DNA from: Candidatus Acidulidesulfobacter diazotrophicus
GTDB taxonomy: Bacteria; SZUA-79; Acidulodesulfobacterales; Acidulodesulfobacteraceae
Length of the DNA stretch: 64,000 bases
Assembly: GCA_004195025.1 (NCBI GenBank)
Contig: SGBB01000002.1
Span: 124,001 to 188,000 of the forward strand
Direction of reading: 5' to 3'
Of the stretch, positions 17,436 through 27,260 are shown piece by piece (the first letter of the stretch is position 1; every line of letters starts with the position of its first letter). The notes under the pieces were generated by a model. That model was not told where the DNA came from and did not search any database. It worked only from the letters and a program-made list of their open reading frames with translations. Position numbers and translations under genes: made by a program.

Positions 17436-20033
17436 ATGAGATTAGACAATTTTACTATAAAGTCGCAAGAAGTTATAGAATTAACAATAAATTCCGCAAA
17501 AGAATCAAAAAATCCAGAAATTACCGATTTGCATTTGCTTTTTGCTATTTTAAGCTATGACGACAGTATGGCTGTTTCTTTATTTAAGAAAGTAGGGGCA
17601 GACACAAATAAAATATTAAGTGACGTTGAAAGCGCGCTATCGTCACTTGCTTCTGTTCAAGGAGGCGCTTTAGAACCTAATTTTTCTTCTTCAATGAGAT
17701 TAATATTGGATTTTGCCGATAAAGACAAAACAAGCATGAAAGACGATTATGTTTCCGTAGAGCATTTAATTCTTGCTCTTTTTGATGTAAGAGATACAAA
17801 ATCGTTTAATATTTTAAAAAATAACGGATTAAACAGAGACATTGTTCTTAAAGCACTCTTAGAGATAAGAGGCAATACGAGAGTATCCGACCAAAATCCA
17901 GAAGATAAATATCAGGCTTTAGAAAAATATACGGTAAACCTGACAAAAATGGCAAGAGCAGGAAAGATTGATCCTGTTATAGGCAGAGACGATGAAATCA
18001 GAAGACTCATGGAAGTTCTTTCAAGAAGGACTAAAAATAATCCCGTGCTGATAGGAGACCCTGGAGTGGGCAAAACAGCGATAGTAGAAGGGTTAGCGAG
18101 AAGAATAGCAGACGGGGACATTCCTGAAATTTTAAGAGACAAAACAGTATTATCGTTAGACTTAGGATTATTAATAGCAGGAGCTAAATATAGAGGCGAA
18201 TTTGAAGATAGGCTTAAAGCTGTTGTCAAGGAAATAACCTCTTCCGAAGGGAAAATTATAATATTCATTGATGAACTTCATACGCTTGTCGGCGCCGGCA
18301 AAACTGAAGGCGCTATGGACGCGTCTAATCTTTTAAAACCTGCTCTTGCAAGAGGCGAATTGCGGGCAATAGGAGCGACGACACTTGATGAATATAGAAA
18401 ATATATAGAAAAAGATGCCGCATTAGAGAGAAGATTTCAGCCTGTTTTTGTAGATGAGCCGTCAGTAGAAGATACAATAGCTATTTTAAGAGGACTCAAA
18501 GAGCGCTATGAGGCTTATCACGGTATAAGAATTAAGGATTCGGCCATAATTGCGGCTGCTACGCTTTCCCACAGGTATATAACTGACAGATTTTTGCCCG
18601 ACAAAGCAATAGATTTAATCGACGAATCCTCTGCTAAACTAAGGATAGAAATTGATTCTTTGCCTACAGAAATTGATGAAATACAAAGAAAAATCATTAA
18701 AATTAAAATAGAACAGGAAGCGCTAAAAAAAGAAAAAGATAAAGAATCCAAAAAAAGATTGAATGATTTAGATAAAGAACTTGCCGATTTAGACGAAGAA
18801 TTCAACGGAAAAAAAGCAAAATGGCAGAATGAAAAAGATTTAATTAAAAAGATAGGCGATGCTAAAAAAGAAATAGATTCAGTGAGAACATTGGAACAAA
18901 AATTCGAAAGAGAAGGTGATTACGAAAAAGTTGCCGAAATTAGATATGGTAAATTAAACGAATTAGAAAAAAAAATGGTTGAATATAATAATTCTTTAAT
19001 AGAACTTCAAAAAAACGGAGGAATATTAAAAGAAGAAGTTGATGCAGAAGATATAGCAAAAGTCGTTGCAAAATGGACTGGAATTCCTGTTACAAAATTA
19101 CTGGAAGGTGAAAAAGAAAAACTTTTATTAATAGAAGAACATCTGCATAAAAGAGTTATATCGCAAGATGAAGCTATAAGCAGTGTTGCTAATACTATAA
19201 GGCGGTCAAGGGCGGGTCTTTCGGATACTAAAAAGCCTATGGGGTCTTTTATATTTTTAGGACCTACAGGCGTCGGAAAAACTGAGCTTGCAAAAGCTTT
19301 AGCAGAATTTTTATTTGACGATGAAAATAATATCGTAAGAATTGATATGTCGGAATATATGGAAAAACATTCAGTATCAAGGTTAATTGGCGCTCCTCCC
19401 GGCTATGTGGGATACGAAGAGGGCGGGCAATTGACCGAAAGCGTCAGGAGGAGACCTTACAGCGTTATTTTATTTGATGAAATAGAAAAAGCGCATCCGG
19501 ATGTTTTTAATATTCTTCTGCAGCTGCTTGACGACGGACGTCTTACGGACGGACAGGGAAGAACCGTTGATTTTAAAAATACTATTATAATTATGACTTC
19601 CAATATAGGTTCCGATGTTATTCAAAATTATAGCGGAAGACAATATGAAGAAATGAAAAATAATGTAATAGGACTTTTGAAAAATTATTTTAAGCCCGAA
19701 TTTCTTAATAGATTAGACGATATTATAATATTTCATTCGCTTAAAGAAGAAGATATTATTAAAATAGTTGAAATTCAGCTTATTAATCTTTCTGCATTAT
19801 TAAAAGAAAAAAGTATTGATATCGAATTTACGGATAATTTGAAAAAATTTATTTCTATGGAAGGCTATGACCCGGTATTTGGCGCAAGACCATTAAAAAG
19901 AGCAATAAAAGCTTATATTGAAGATAAACTTGCATTAGAACTGCTTTCGTCTAAAATTGTCCAAAATGATTCAATAATTGTAGATTATGACGAAAATAAT
20001 AATGAAGTTATTTTTAGTAAAAAAAATATCTAA
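17436..20033 (+). CDS. clpB: Chaperone ClpB
   Basis: Hexameric AAA+ disaggregase working with DnaK and small heat-shock proteins. Clp-N domain (1-145); D1 Walker A GDPGVGKT 207-214 and [15 protein letters not shown]; a charged coiled-coil middle domain at about 400-535 (rich in [28 protein letters not shown]); D2 Walker A GPTGVGKT 609-616 and [14 protein letters not shown]. The middle domain plus the missing ClpP loop separate it from clpA. 865 aa is the normal length. AAGAGGAG precedes the ATG. Last gene of the hsp20-clpA-DUF1844-clpB run. Confidence 0.96.
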   Translation: MRLDNFTIKSQEVIELTINSAKESKNPEITDLHLLFAILSYDDSMAVSLFKKVGADTNKILSDVESALSSLASVQGGALEPNFSSSMRLILDFADKDKTSMKDDYVSVEHLILALFDVRDTKSFNILKNNGLNRDIVLKALLEIRGNTRVSDQNPEDKYQALEKYTVNLTKMARAGKIDPVIGRDDEIRRLMEVLSRRTKNNPVLIGDPGVGKTAIVEGLARRIADGDIPEILRDKTVLSLDLGLLIAGAKYRGEFEDRLKAVVKEITSSEGKIIIFIDELHTLVGAGKTEGAMDASNLLKPALARGELRAIGATTLDEYRKYIEKDAALERRFQPVFVDEPSVEDTIAILRGLKERYEAYHGIRIKDSAIIAAATLSHRYITDRFLPDKAIDLIDESSAKLRIEIDSLPTEIDEIQRKIIKIKIEQEALKKEKDKESKKRLNDLDKELADLDEEFNGKKAKWQNEKDLIKKIGDAKKEIDSVRTLEQKFEREGDYEKVAEIRYGKLNELEKKMVEYNNSLIELQKNGGILKEEVDAEDIAKVVAKWTGIPVTKLLEGEKEKLLLIEEHLHKRVISQDEAISSVANTIRRSRAGLSDTKKPMGSFIFLGPTGVGKTELAKALAEFLFDDENNIVRIDMSEYMEKHSVSRLIGAPPGYVGYEEGGQLTESVRRRPYSVILFDEIEKAHPDVFNILLQLLDDGRLTDGQGRTVDFKNTIIIMTSNIGSDVIQNYSGRQYEEMKNNVIGLLKNYFKPEFLNRLDDIIIFHSLKEEDIIKIVEIQLINLSALLKEKSIDIEFTDNLKKFISMEGYDPVFGARPLKRAIKAYIEDKLALELLSSKIVQNDSIIVDYDENNNEVIFSKKNI

Positions 20034-20070
20034 AGAAATAATAAAAAAGATATAAAAAAAATATTTAAAA

Positions 20071-20110
20071 AATAACTTTAATATTTTAATAAAAAAATAT
20101 TAAAGTTATT
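20071..20110. terminator. AT-rich hairpin downstream of clpB
   Basis: Perfect 16-bp inverted repeat (20071-20086 with 20095-20110) with an 8-nt loop, 37 bp after the clpB stop. It lacks a GC-rich stem and a clean T tract, so it is only a tentative terminator; it could also be an mRNA 3' stabiliser. Confidence 0.4.
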
Positions 20111-20156
20111 GTCAAAATGACAATAAAATACCAGTATCTTGTTGTCATTTTGACAA
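20109..20156. promoter_or_regulatory. Twin palindromic activator/operator sites upstream of degP
   Basis: TTGTCAAAATGACAA at 20109-20123 and TTGTCATTTTGACAA at 20142-20156. Each is a dyad of TTGTCA/TGACAA arms with a 3-nt centre, and the centres are 33 bp apart (about three helical turns, same face). They lie roughly 190-230 bp upstream of a sigma-54-type promoter, the usual distance for enhancer-binding-protein sites. Confidence 0.6.
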
Positions 20157-20272
20157 TTTTGTTTTAAATTATTATAATAAATTAATAAAATTAAATTTAT
20201 AAAAACCGATTTTAAAAATAAATAAAAGATTGCATTTATTAATAACTATTTGATTATACTATATTTTAGGCA

Positions 20273-20302
20273 AAAAGGGACAGATTTAAATCTATCCCTT
20301 TT
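20273..20302. repeat. REP-like 30-bp palindrome
   Basis: AAAAGGGA and TCCCTTTT arms around AGATTTAAATCT, with only a C/A mismatch pair. Sits between the twin sites and the sigma-54 promoter. Resembles GGGACAGATTT-type REP palindromes; it could also act as an attenuator or operator. Confidence 0.5.
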
Positions 20303-20337
20303 CGTAACAAATTTTTCAAAAAATATTTTATTTATTA

Positions 20338-20355
20338 TTGGCATAAAAAATGCAT
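20338..20355 (+). promoter_or_regulatory. Sigma-54 (-24/-12) promoter of degP
   Basis: TTGGCATAAAAAATGCAT fits the RpoN consensus: GG at 20340-20341 and GC at 20352-20353 with exactly 10 nt between, TTGGCA at -24 and TGCA at -12. Transcription would start near 20365, about 135 nt before the degP ATG. Confidence 0.65.
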
Positions 20356-20499
20356 ATTATATTAATATTGAATATCTAACAAAAAATGTTAATATAGAAA
20401 CTAAAAATACTACTAATTATGTTGCTGAATGTTATTTATGTTATTAAAAATTAATGTATGTTTTATTTTTAAATTAACTTTACGGAGGTCTTCAGAGTT

Positions 20500-21987
20500 A
20501 TGAAATTAAAGTTTAAATCCGATACTAAGATTATTGGTGCAGCCGTTGCGGTTTTTATTGGTTTAATAGCGGGGATTATTATTACGGCAAACTTGCATTT
20601 GCTTCAGAAATCAAATGCAGCGACAAATCCACCGTTGATTTATACTACAAAAAATTCTGAGATGCCTGCTCAAAACGGACCTAAAAATTTTATTGCTCTA
20701 ATAAAGCAAGATAAGCCTTTTGTGGTTAATATTAGGACAACGCAGCAAGTAAAGGGCGGACCGTTTGCTATGTATCAAAATCCGTTTGGAAATAAGCCAA
20801 ATCCGTTTGGCAAATTTTTTCATAATTTTTTTAATAATACTCAGCCTCAATCTTCATATACCGAAGAAAGTCTCGGTTCGGGGGTTATCATAAGCAAAAA
20901 TGGTTATATTATAACAAATAACCATGTTATAAAAGGGGCAACTAAAATATATGTTAAACTTTATAACGGCAGAACTTATAAAGCGCGTGTAATCGGCAAG
21001 GATCCGCAGGTTGACCTTGCTCTATTAAAAATTCATACAGGCAGACAGCTTCCTGCCGCAGTATTGGGCGATTCTTCAAAATCTCAAATAGGAGAATGGG
21101 TTCTTGCTATCGGAAATCCTTTCGGTCTCGGATGGACGGTAACCAATGGTATCATAAGTGCTAAAGGTCGTGCAATAGGCGGTCCGTATGAAGATTTTAT
21201 ACAAACAAACGCAGCTATTAATCCTGGTAATAGCGGAGGTCCGCTCATCAATATGAAAGGGCAGGTTGTAGGAATAAATACTGCAATAATAAAAGGGGCG
21301 CAGGGAATCGGGTTTTCTATTCCTATAAATGTAGTAAAACAAGTTCTGCCTGAACTTGAAACAGGGAAAATTACCAGAGGATGGCTCGGCATAGAAATTC
21401 AGCAGATAACCCCTTCTCTTAAAAAGGCGTTTAATTTAAATACTACTTACGGAGCATTAGTATCTTCGGTTTTACCGAACAGTCCTGCATCAAAAGCAGG
21501 ATTAAAGAGCGGAGATATTATAATTAAATATAATAATGTCAAAGTTAAAGAAATGTCTCAATTACCTTGGCTTGTGGGGAATACTAAACCTGGATCAACG
21601 GTTCCTATCGAAATTATAAGAAACGGAAAAAAAATAAATCTTAATATTACCGTCGGAAATTGGAAAAGTCCTAAAAATGTATTTAAAGAAAAAAAAGTTA
21701 TAACTGATAAATTTGGAATAGGCGTTGTTCCGTTAAATACAGTAAATATGCAAAAATATGGACTTAAAAATGTACATCACGGAGTTATAGTTACAAAAGT
21801 CACGCCGGGAAGCATTGCGCAAAAAATGGGATTAATGCCTGGCGATGTTATACAGGAAATAAATCATTCCGTATGCAGCAATATAATTGAATATAAACAG
21901 GAAATAAACAATGCAGAGAAAGAAAATCAGTATTTATTATTTGTCAGACGCGGAGCTATGAAATTATATTTAGCTTATTCGAAATAA
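20500..21987 (+). CDS. degP: Do/DegP-like periplasmic serine protease with two PDZ domains
   Basis: Envelope quality-control protease/chaperone. An N-terminal hydrophobic segment (about 12-32) is a signal peptide or anchor. The trypsin-like domain has His142 (TNNHVI), Asp172 (VDLALL) and Ser245 (NPGNSGGPL), the complete triad. A Phe/Pro/Asn-rich stretch around 85-115 is the LA-loop region. PDZ1 begins near 285 (RGWLGIEIQQI) and PDZ2 near 395 (FGIGVVPL, ending in YLLFVRRGAMKLYLAY). 495 aa. GGAGG lies upstream of the ATG. A sigma-54 promoter and paired palindromes suggest activation by an enhancer-binding protein, perhaps an envelope-stress two-component regulator (inference). A clear terminator follows. 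Confidence 0.93.
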   Translation: MKLKFKSDTKIIGAAVAVFIGLIAGIIITANLHLLQKSNAATNPPLIYTTKNSEMPAQNGPKNFIALIKQDKPFVVNIRTTQQVKGGPFAMYQNPFGNKPNPFGKFFHNFFNNTQPQSSYTEESLGSGVIISKNGYIITNNHVIKGATKIYVKLYNGRTYKARVIGKDPQVDLALLKIHTGRQLPAAVLGDSSKSQIGEWVLAIGNPFGLGWTVTNGIISAKGRAIGGPYEDFIQTNAAINPGNSGGPLINMKGQVVGINTAIIKGAQGIGFSIPINVVKQVLPELETGKITRGWLGIEIQQITPSLKKAFNLNTTYGALVSSVLPNSPASKAGLKSGDIIIKYNNVKVKEMSQLPWLVGNTKPGSTVPIEIIRNGKKINLNITVGNWKSPKNVFKEKKVITDKFGIGVVPLNTVNMQKYGLKNVHHGVIVTKVTPGSIAQKMGLMPGDVIQEINHSVCSNIIEYKQEINNAEKENQYLLFVRRGAMKLYLAYSK

Positions 21988-22036
21988 ATTAATAAAAACT
22001 AAAACTGTAAGCTTTTCCATCACTCCTCCTAAAGGT

Positions 22037-22070
22037 AATCCGGTCTCGAAAGGGACCGGATTATTTTTTT
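22037..22070 (+). terminator. Rho-independent terminator after degP
   Basis: Stem AATCCGGTC (22037-22045) with GACCGGATT (22054-22062), 8-nt loop, followed by ATTTTTTT. Classic intrinsic terminator. Confidence 0.88.
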
Positions 22071-22149
22071 ATCTTTTTTTATTCCATAAATATAAAATAG
22101 ACGATATAATATTACAACAAAAAATTATAAATTTTTATAAACAAATAAT

Positions 22150-24204
22150 ATGCAAAACAAATATATAATTATCGGTACCGCAGGTCATATAGACCATGGT
22201 AAGACTTCGCTTATAAAAGCGCTGACTGGCAAGGATACAGATAGGCTTATTGAAGAAAAAAAAAGAGGTATAAGCATAGTTTTAGGTTATGCGGATATCA
22301 TTTTGCCGTCAGGCATTCATGCCGGAATAGTTGATGTTCCCGGTCATGCTAAGTTTATAAAAACAATGGTCTCAGGCTCAACAGGAATGGATATAGTGAT
22401 ATTGCTTATTGCCGCCGATGACGGAATTATGGCGCAAACAATAGAACATTTTAATATTTTAAAAATATTGGGCGTCAATATCGTTATTCCTGTTCTTACA
22501 AAAATAGATACGGTAGATAATAATACTATTATTCAAAGAGAAAAAGAAATTATTGATTTTTATAACAATGAAGGATTTAATTTTAAGGACAATGATTTTA
22601 TAATTAAGGTTTCTTCAAAAACACGCGAAGGAATTAATGATTTAATTCAAAAATTAGATTATTATTCTTCTAATTTATTAAATTTAACAGATTTTAATAC
22701 AAATTTAAATATAAATAAAGAAAATATAAATAAAGAAAATATAAATAAAGATATTAATAAATTAGATTTAGCTTTATTTGCCGATGTAAATTTATTTATA
22801 AAAAAAAATTCTTTTACAAAACCGTTTTTACCGATAGACAGGATATTTACCATAAAAGGAATAGGCACAATTATTACGGGAACATTAAAATACGGTAAAT
22901 TTTCCGTTAACGATGAAATTGAAATAATGCCTGAAAAATTAATATCTAAGATTAAAAGCATTGAATCTCATAATGAAGTTCAAATTACTGTATCAAGTTC
23001 AACTAGAACTGCTTTGAATATTTCAGGCGTTGATAAAAAAGCTATAAATATGGGAGACGCAGTTTCTTTAAAAAACAGTTTAACGGTATCAGATAAAATT
23101 ATTGCAAAATTTTATTATTTGGAATCAAATAAAAAAGAATTAAAGAACTTATCAAGCTTTATTTTTATGACGGGAAGCTTAAATTTGTCCTCAAAAATTA
23201 TTATCCCATCCGGGGATAATAATAAAAAAATAATACCCGGTTCTTGGGCTTATATAGTAATTAAATTAGACAGAAAAATTTCTACCGTTTCAAAAGAAAG
23301 ATTTATTATTAGAGACAATAGTATTGCCGGAACATTAGGCGGTGGTATTATAATAGATCCGTTTATGGATTATAAATACGGCAGCTATCAAGAAAAATAT
23401 TTTGAACAAATCCTGTCGGATAATGATTTAGACGTTGTTAACGGTTTTATTGGATTATCAGGAGATTCGGCTGATATGGATAATATTTACAAAAAATTAT
23501 ATTTTTCCTATGAGGATTTTTTAAATAATATTCATAAATTAAAAGAAAAAGAGCTTATTATTACCGATTTGAAGAATAAATTTGCGGTTTTAAAAGAAAA
23601 GTATATTGATTTAAAAAAATCATTGAATGAGAATGTAAAATTATTAACAGAAAAAAAATCTTTACAGAGCGGGATTTCAAAAAAAGAATTATATCATATA
23701 TATGAAAACAGTATAGATATTTCAATATTTGATATTGCTTTAAATGAATTAATTAAAGAAAATTTGATTATTGCCGAAGACGGTAATATTTTTATAGCAG
23801 GGAGGGGGAAAAATGCAGAAAATGAATTATCGGAAGAATATAATAGACTGATAGCTAAAATTGAAAATATTATTAAATCTTCAGGTAACAGCGTTCCTTC
23901 TCCTGACGAAATAGAAAAAAAATTAGATATAAATAAAAAGCTGTTTAATTTTCTTATTAGCATTATGGTTAAGTCTAATAAATTAGTTAAAATAAAATTT
24001 GATTTATATTATTTAAAAGATCAAATTGATTTGATTCAAAGAGGATTGGACGATTTTTTTAAAATAAACGATAAACTTGAGCCTAAAGATATTAAAGATA
24101 TTGCAGGAGTGTCTCGGAAATATGCTATACCTTTGTTAGAATATTTTGACGGCATAGGATTTACCGTTAAAAAAGATAATTATAGAATAAAATCCCGCAA
24201 TTAA
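22150..24204 (+). CDS. selB: Selenocysteine-specific translation elongation factor SelB
   Basis: GTPase that delivers Sec-tRNA(Sec) to UGA codons followed by a SECIS hairpin. G1 GHIDHGKT at 12-19, switch-II DVPGH at 62-66 and LTKID as G4; then EF-Tu-like domain II (ITGTLKYGKFSVNDEIEIMP) and a long C-terminal winged-helix region (about 430-684) that binds SECIS RNA. 684 aa. A small repeated insert (NINKENINKENINKDIN, about 182-198) lies between G domain and domain II. SelB implies that the genome makes selenoproteins; selA, selC and selD are not in the window, and no in-frame UGA selenoprotein was recognised here. Confidence 0.93.
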   Translation: MQNKYIIIGTAGHIDHGKTSLIKALTGKDTDRLIEEKKRGISIVLGYADIILPSGIHAGIVDVPGHAKFIKTMVSGSTGMDIVILLIAADDGIMAQTIEHFNILKILGVNIVIPVLTKIDTVDNNTIIQREKEIIDFYNNEGFNFKDNDFIIKVSSKTREGINDLIQKLDYYSSNLLNLTDFNTNLNINKENINKENINKDINKLDLALFADVNLFIKKNSFTKPFLPIDRIFTIKGIGTIITGTLKYGKFSVNDEIEIMPEKLISKIKSIESHNEVQITVSSSTRTALNISGVDKKAINMGDAVSLKNSLTVSDKIIAKFYYLESNKKELKNLSSFIFMTGSLNLSSKIIIPSGDNNKKIIPGSWAYIVIKLDRKISTVSKERFIIRDNSIAGTLGGGIIIDPFMDYKYGSYQEKYFEQILSDNDLDVVNGFIGLSGDSADMDNIYKKLYFSYEDFLNNIHKLKEKELIITDLKNKFAVLKEKYIDLKKSLNENVKLLTEKKSLQSGISKKELYHIYENSIDISIFDIALNELIKENLIIAEDGNIFIAGRGKNAENELSEEYNRLIAKIENIIKSSGNSVPSPDEIEKKLDINKKLFNFLISIMVKSNKLVKIKFDLYYLKDQIDLIQRGLDDFFKINDKLEPKDIKDIAGVSRKYAIPLLEYFDGIGFTVKKDNYRIKSRN

Positions 24205-24362
24205 GAATAAAATAAGGATTAAGGTATTTTTATTTAGTTGAGTTAAAAAATAAATTAGTATATAATATATATAATTTATCTCTTGTATAGTTTATTATGT
24301 AGTTTATTAGTTAAGAGACTGCTTAAATTGTAAAAAATATAATATATATAATTTACATATAC

Positions 24363-24405
24363 TTGCCGTAAATCTCCTTGCTTTAGCTATGGGGATATAA
24401 GGTAA
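24363..24405. repeat. IS200/IS605-like end hairpin (remnant)
   Basis: Imperfect 15-bp arms (24363-24377 and 24391-24405, 11 of 15 paired) around GCTTTAGC, the CTTTAG-centred hairpin typical of IS200/IS605 or TnpB-transposon ends. No tnpA or tnpB reading frame is adjacent, so it is a solo remnant in the selB-ubiD gap. Family call is by resemblance only. Confidence 0.4.
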
Positions 24406-24440
24406 TAATTTTTATAAAAAAATAATATTAAAAATCAAAA

Positions 24441-25886
24441 ATGTCTTATAAAGACCTGCACGATTTTGTCAATTTTCTTGATAAAAACAATGATTTAAAA
24501 AGAATTAGCATACCTGTTGACAGAATTTTAGAAATTCCCGAGATAGCCGACAGAATTGTTAAACAGGAAGGACCTGCATTATTATTTGAAAATGTTAAAG
24601 GATTTAAATTTCCAGTATTAATTAATATGTTTGGCTCTCATAAAAGAATTTTGCAGGCTTTTGAAGTTGAAAGTCTTGACGATGTCGGAAAGCGCGTCTC
24701 TGAAATTATTGATCCTGAAATACCCACAAATTTTTTTGAAAAAATCAAATCTTTATCAAAATTAAAAAAATTGGCGGATTATATGCCAAAAATAGTCAAA
24801 ACAGGTAAATGCAAGGAAGTTATAATAAAAAATCCCCCGCTGCTTGATATTCTGCCTGTTCTCAAAACATGGCCCGAAGACGGCGGTCCTTTTATCACAT
24901 TGCCGTTAGTTTTTACTAAAGATCCCGAATCTAATGCCGTAAATGTCGGTATGTACAGAATGCAGGTTTATGACGACGCTACTTGCGGAATGCACTGGCA
25001 TATTCATAAAGACGGTGCGAGACATTTTAGAAAATATAAAGAGCTTGGCAAAAAGATTCCTGTTTCCGTTGTTTTAGGATCTGATCCTGCCGTTATTTAT
25101 TCTGCTACGGCTCCGCTTCCTCCCGATATTGAAGAAATGATGTTTGCCGGTTTTTTGAGAGAAGAAGCGGTAGAATTAGTAAAATGCGAAACTAATGATT
25201 TACATGTTCCTGCTAATGCGGAATTTGTTATTGAAGGATATATTGATCCTGAAGAAGATTTAAAAATTGAAGGTCCTTTCGGCGATCATACGGGTTATTA
25301 TTCATTAGAAGATTATTATCCTGTTTTTCATGTAACATTAATATCTCATAGAAAAGATGCTATTTATCCTGCTACTATCGTCGGAAAACCTCCTATGGAA
25401 GATTGCTATATAGGCAAGGCAACCGAACGATTCTTTTTGCCGGCGATCAAAAAAATATTTCCTGAAATTGTTGATATTAATTTGCCTTTTGAAGGTATTT
25501 TTCATGACCTCGCTTTTATAAGCATTAAAAAAAGCTATCCCGGACATGCAAAAAAAATAATGCACGGCATCTGGGGATTAGGTCTTATGATGTTCACAAA
25601 AATTATAGTTGTTCTTGACGAAGATGTTGATGTGCAAAATAAAGGTGAAGTAATATGGAGGCTTTGCAATAATATAGACCCTAAACGCGATGTTTCTTTT
25701 GTTGAAGGACCTATTGACGTTTTAGAACATGCCTCGGATATTCCTAATTACGGTTCTAAAATGGGAATAGACGCAACAAAAAAATGGGCATCCGAAGGAT
25801 ATAAGAGGGAATGGCCTAATGATATAGTTATGTCTGCGGAAATTAAAAAATTAGTCGACGATAAATGGAAAGAATATGGATTTTAA
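24441..25886 (+). CDS. ubiD: UbiD-family prenylated-FMN decarboxylase
   Basis: Decarboxylase using prenylated FMN made by the UbiX protein. Recognised by the N-terminal LHDFVNFLDKNNDLKRI, the TWPEDGGPFITLPLV and CGMHWHIHKDGARH regions, the catalytic-loop stretch EGPFGDHTGYYSLEDYYPVFHV and DWxxR-type downstream blocks. 481 aa is normal. In a genome with mqnE and neighbouring ubiA/ubiX homologues, the likely substrate is a naphthoate intermediate of the futalosine menaquinone pathway rather than an octaprenyl-hydroxybenzoate; this is inference from context. ubiA follows after 39 bp. Confidence 0.9.
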   Translation: MSYKDLHDFVNFLDKNNDLKRISIPVDRILEIPEIADRIVKQEGPALLFENVKGFKFPVLINMFGSHKRILQAFEVESLDDVGKRVSEIIDPEIPTNFFEKIKSLSKLKKLADYMPKIVKTGKCKEVIIKNPPLLDILPVLKTWPEDGGPFITLPLVFTKDPESNAVNVGMYRMQVYDDATCGMHWHIHKDGARHFRKYKELGKKIPVSVVLGSDPAVIYSATAPLPPDIEEMMFAGFLREEAVELVKCETNDLHVPANAEFVIEGYIDPEEDLKIEGPFGDHTGYYSLEDYYPVFHVTLISHRKDAIYPATIVGKPPMEDCYIGKATERFFLPAIKKIFPEIVDINLPFEGIFHDLAFISIKKSYPGHAKKIMHGIWGLGLMMFTKIIVVLDEDVDVQNKGEVIWRLCNNIDPKRDVSFVEGPIDVLEHASDIPNYGSKMGIDATKKWASEGYKREWPNDIVMSAEIKKLVDDKWKEYGF

Positions 25887-25925
25887 TAATATTATTATTT
25901 ATTATATTTTATTCTTATACTTTTT

Positions 25926-26816
25926 ATGATATCAAAAAAAATTAAAAGTACATTAGAACTCGTAAAATTTTCCCATACAATATTTGTTCTTCCGTTTGCT
26001 TTAAGCGCATTTTTACTTGCTTTTTATATAAAATTTCCGTTAGAAATAAATACAGGTTTTTTTTATGATAAAATATTGTGGGTTGTGATCGCTATGGCAT
26101 CTGCAAGGAGCGGAGCAATGGCTTTTAACCGCATTATAGATGCTAAAATAGACGCTCTTAACGATAGAACTAAGTCAAGGACAATCCCAAAAGGCGAACT
26201 TTCGGCAGCATACAGTATAATTTTTGGATTATTGTCTTATGCAGTACTAATATTTTCTGCGTATGAGCTTAATTTCTTATGTTTAGTTTTATCGCCCTTT
26301 GTAATTCTTTTTATTACTTTTTATTCATTTACTAAGAGGTTTACTTTTTTTTCGCATTTTGTTCTTGGAGCCAGCATGGCGTTTGGTCCTATAGGCGCAT
26401 GGATTGCGGTAACGGGCAGCATTGATTATAAAATTATAATACTTGGAACTGCGGTATTACTGTGGGGAGCAGGTTTTGATATATTATACGCTACAATGGA
26501 TTATGATTTTGATGTTTCTCACGGTCTTTTTTCCGTGCCGGCTAAATTTGGAATTAAAAATTCGGTTATAATTGCAAGAGCTCTTCATTTAATAACACTT
26601 TGTCTGCTTGTTTATATTTATTTTATATTTAATTTAAATTATTTATATATTATAGGATTATTTATTATTGCAGGATTTTTTATTTATGAACATTATTTAA
26701 TTTATAAAAGTTTAAAAAATATAGATATGGCATTTTTTAATATGAACGGGTATATTTCATTAAGCTTTTTTTTGTTTATAACCATGAGCGTTTTTAGTAA
26801 AATATTTTTTCAATGA
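25926..26816 (+). CDS. ubiA: UbiA-family prenyltransferase
   Basis: Integral-membrane enzyme that attaches a polyprenyl chain to an aromatic acid. About eight or nine transmembrane helices; the first Asp-rich motif is NRIIDAKIDALNDRT (N-x-x-x-D-x-x-x-D type) near 80-94 and the second is YATMDYDFDVSHGLFSVP near 188-205. 296 aa is typical. Placed between the ubiD and ubiX homologues and upstream of mqnE, so it is the probable prenyltransferase of menaquinone synthesis. An interspersed repeat fills the space after it. Confidence 0.9.
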   Translation: MISKKIKSTLELVKFSHTIFVLPFALSAFLLAFYIKFPLEINTGFFYDKILWVVIAMASARSGAMAFNRIIDAKIDALNDRTKSRTIPKGELSAAYSIIFGLLSYAVLIFSAYELNFLCLVLSPFVILFITFYSFTKRFTFFSHFVLGASMAFGPIGAWIAVTGSIDYKIIILGTAVLLWGAGFDILYATMDYDFDVSHGLFSVPAKFGIKNSVIIARALHLITLCLLVYIYFIFNLNYLYIIGLFIIAGFFIYEHYLIYKSLKNIDMAFFNMNGYISLSFFLFITMSVFSKIFFQ

Positions 26817-26858
26817 ATTAAAAATTATTGAGTAAATATAAATTATTAAATATATTCT

Positions 26859-27088
26859 CAAAATTGCCGATAGAAAAGTTTATTCTGGATGACCGCTTCG
26901 CTCTCGTGCCTAACGACACTCGTGAACAGAAACGGCATGCGTTTCTATCTTCGGAACTTTCCCGCCTACGCGGGAATGACGTTGAGGAATTTTAAAAGTT
27001 CACCCATTGGGTGTCATTCCTGCGAAAGCAGGAATCCAGCGTTATTAATGCATTGCGGTATATTTAACAATCTCTATCGGCAATTTTG
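26859..27088. repeat. MITE-like interspersed repeat, copy c
   Basis: 230 bp bounded by CAAAATTGCCGATAGA and its complement TCTATCGGCAATTTTG. Contains the conserved core (TGACCGCTTCGCTCTCG...GAACAGAAACGGCATGCG...TATCTTCGGAACTTT) and two dRS3-like palindromes (near 26960-26977 and 27015-27034). Occupies most of the 444-bp ubiA-ubiX gap. Confidence 0.75.
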
Positions 27089-27260
27089 GGATATTGTATT
27101 GTATTGTATTAAATTTATAATTATTGATACTTAATTTATAAGCAGTATAAGTAATTTAGAATTCACAAGTAATTAATGCAGCTATATTTGATAAAATTGA
27201 TAAGTGTGAATGTGTAAAATGCAAACAATCAATAATAATTTTAAAATTTAAATTTTAAAT

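Noticed and set aside
20250-20447. 65-codon frame upstream of degP
   Set aside because: It covers the REP-like palindrome and the sigma-54 promoter, has no ribosome-binding site, and has no protein-like composition.
26889-27134. Open frame of 81 codons on the plus strand
   Set aside because: It lies on MITE copy c and translates the palindromes (FPAYAGMT, CHSCESRNPA), a well-known false-gene signature of dRS3-like repeats.
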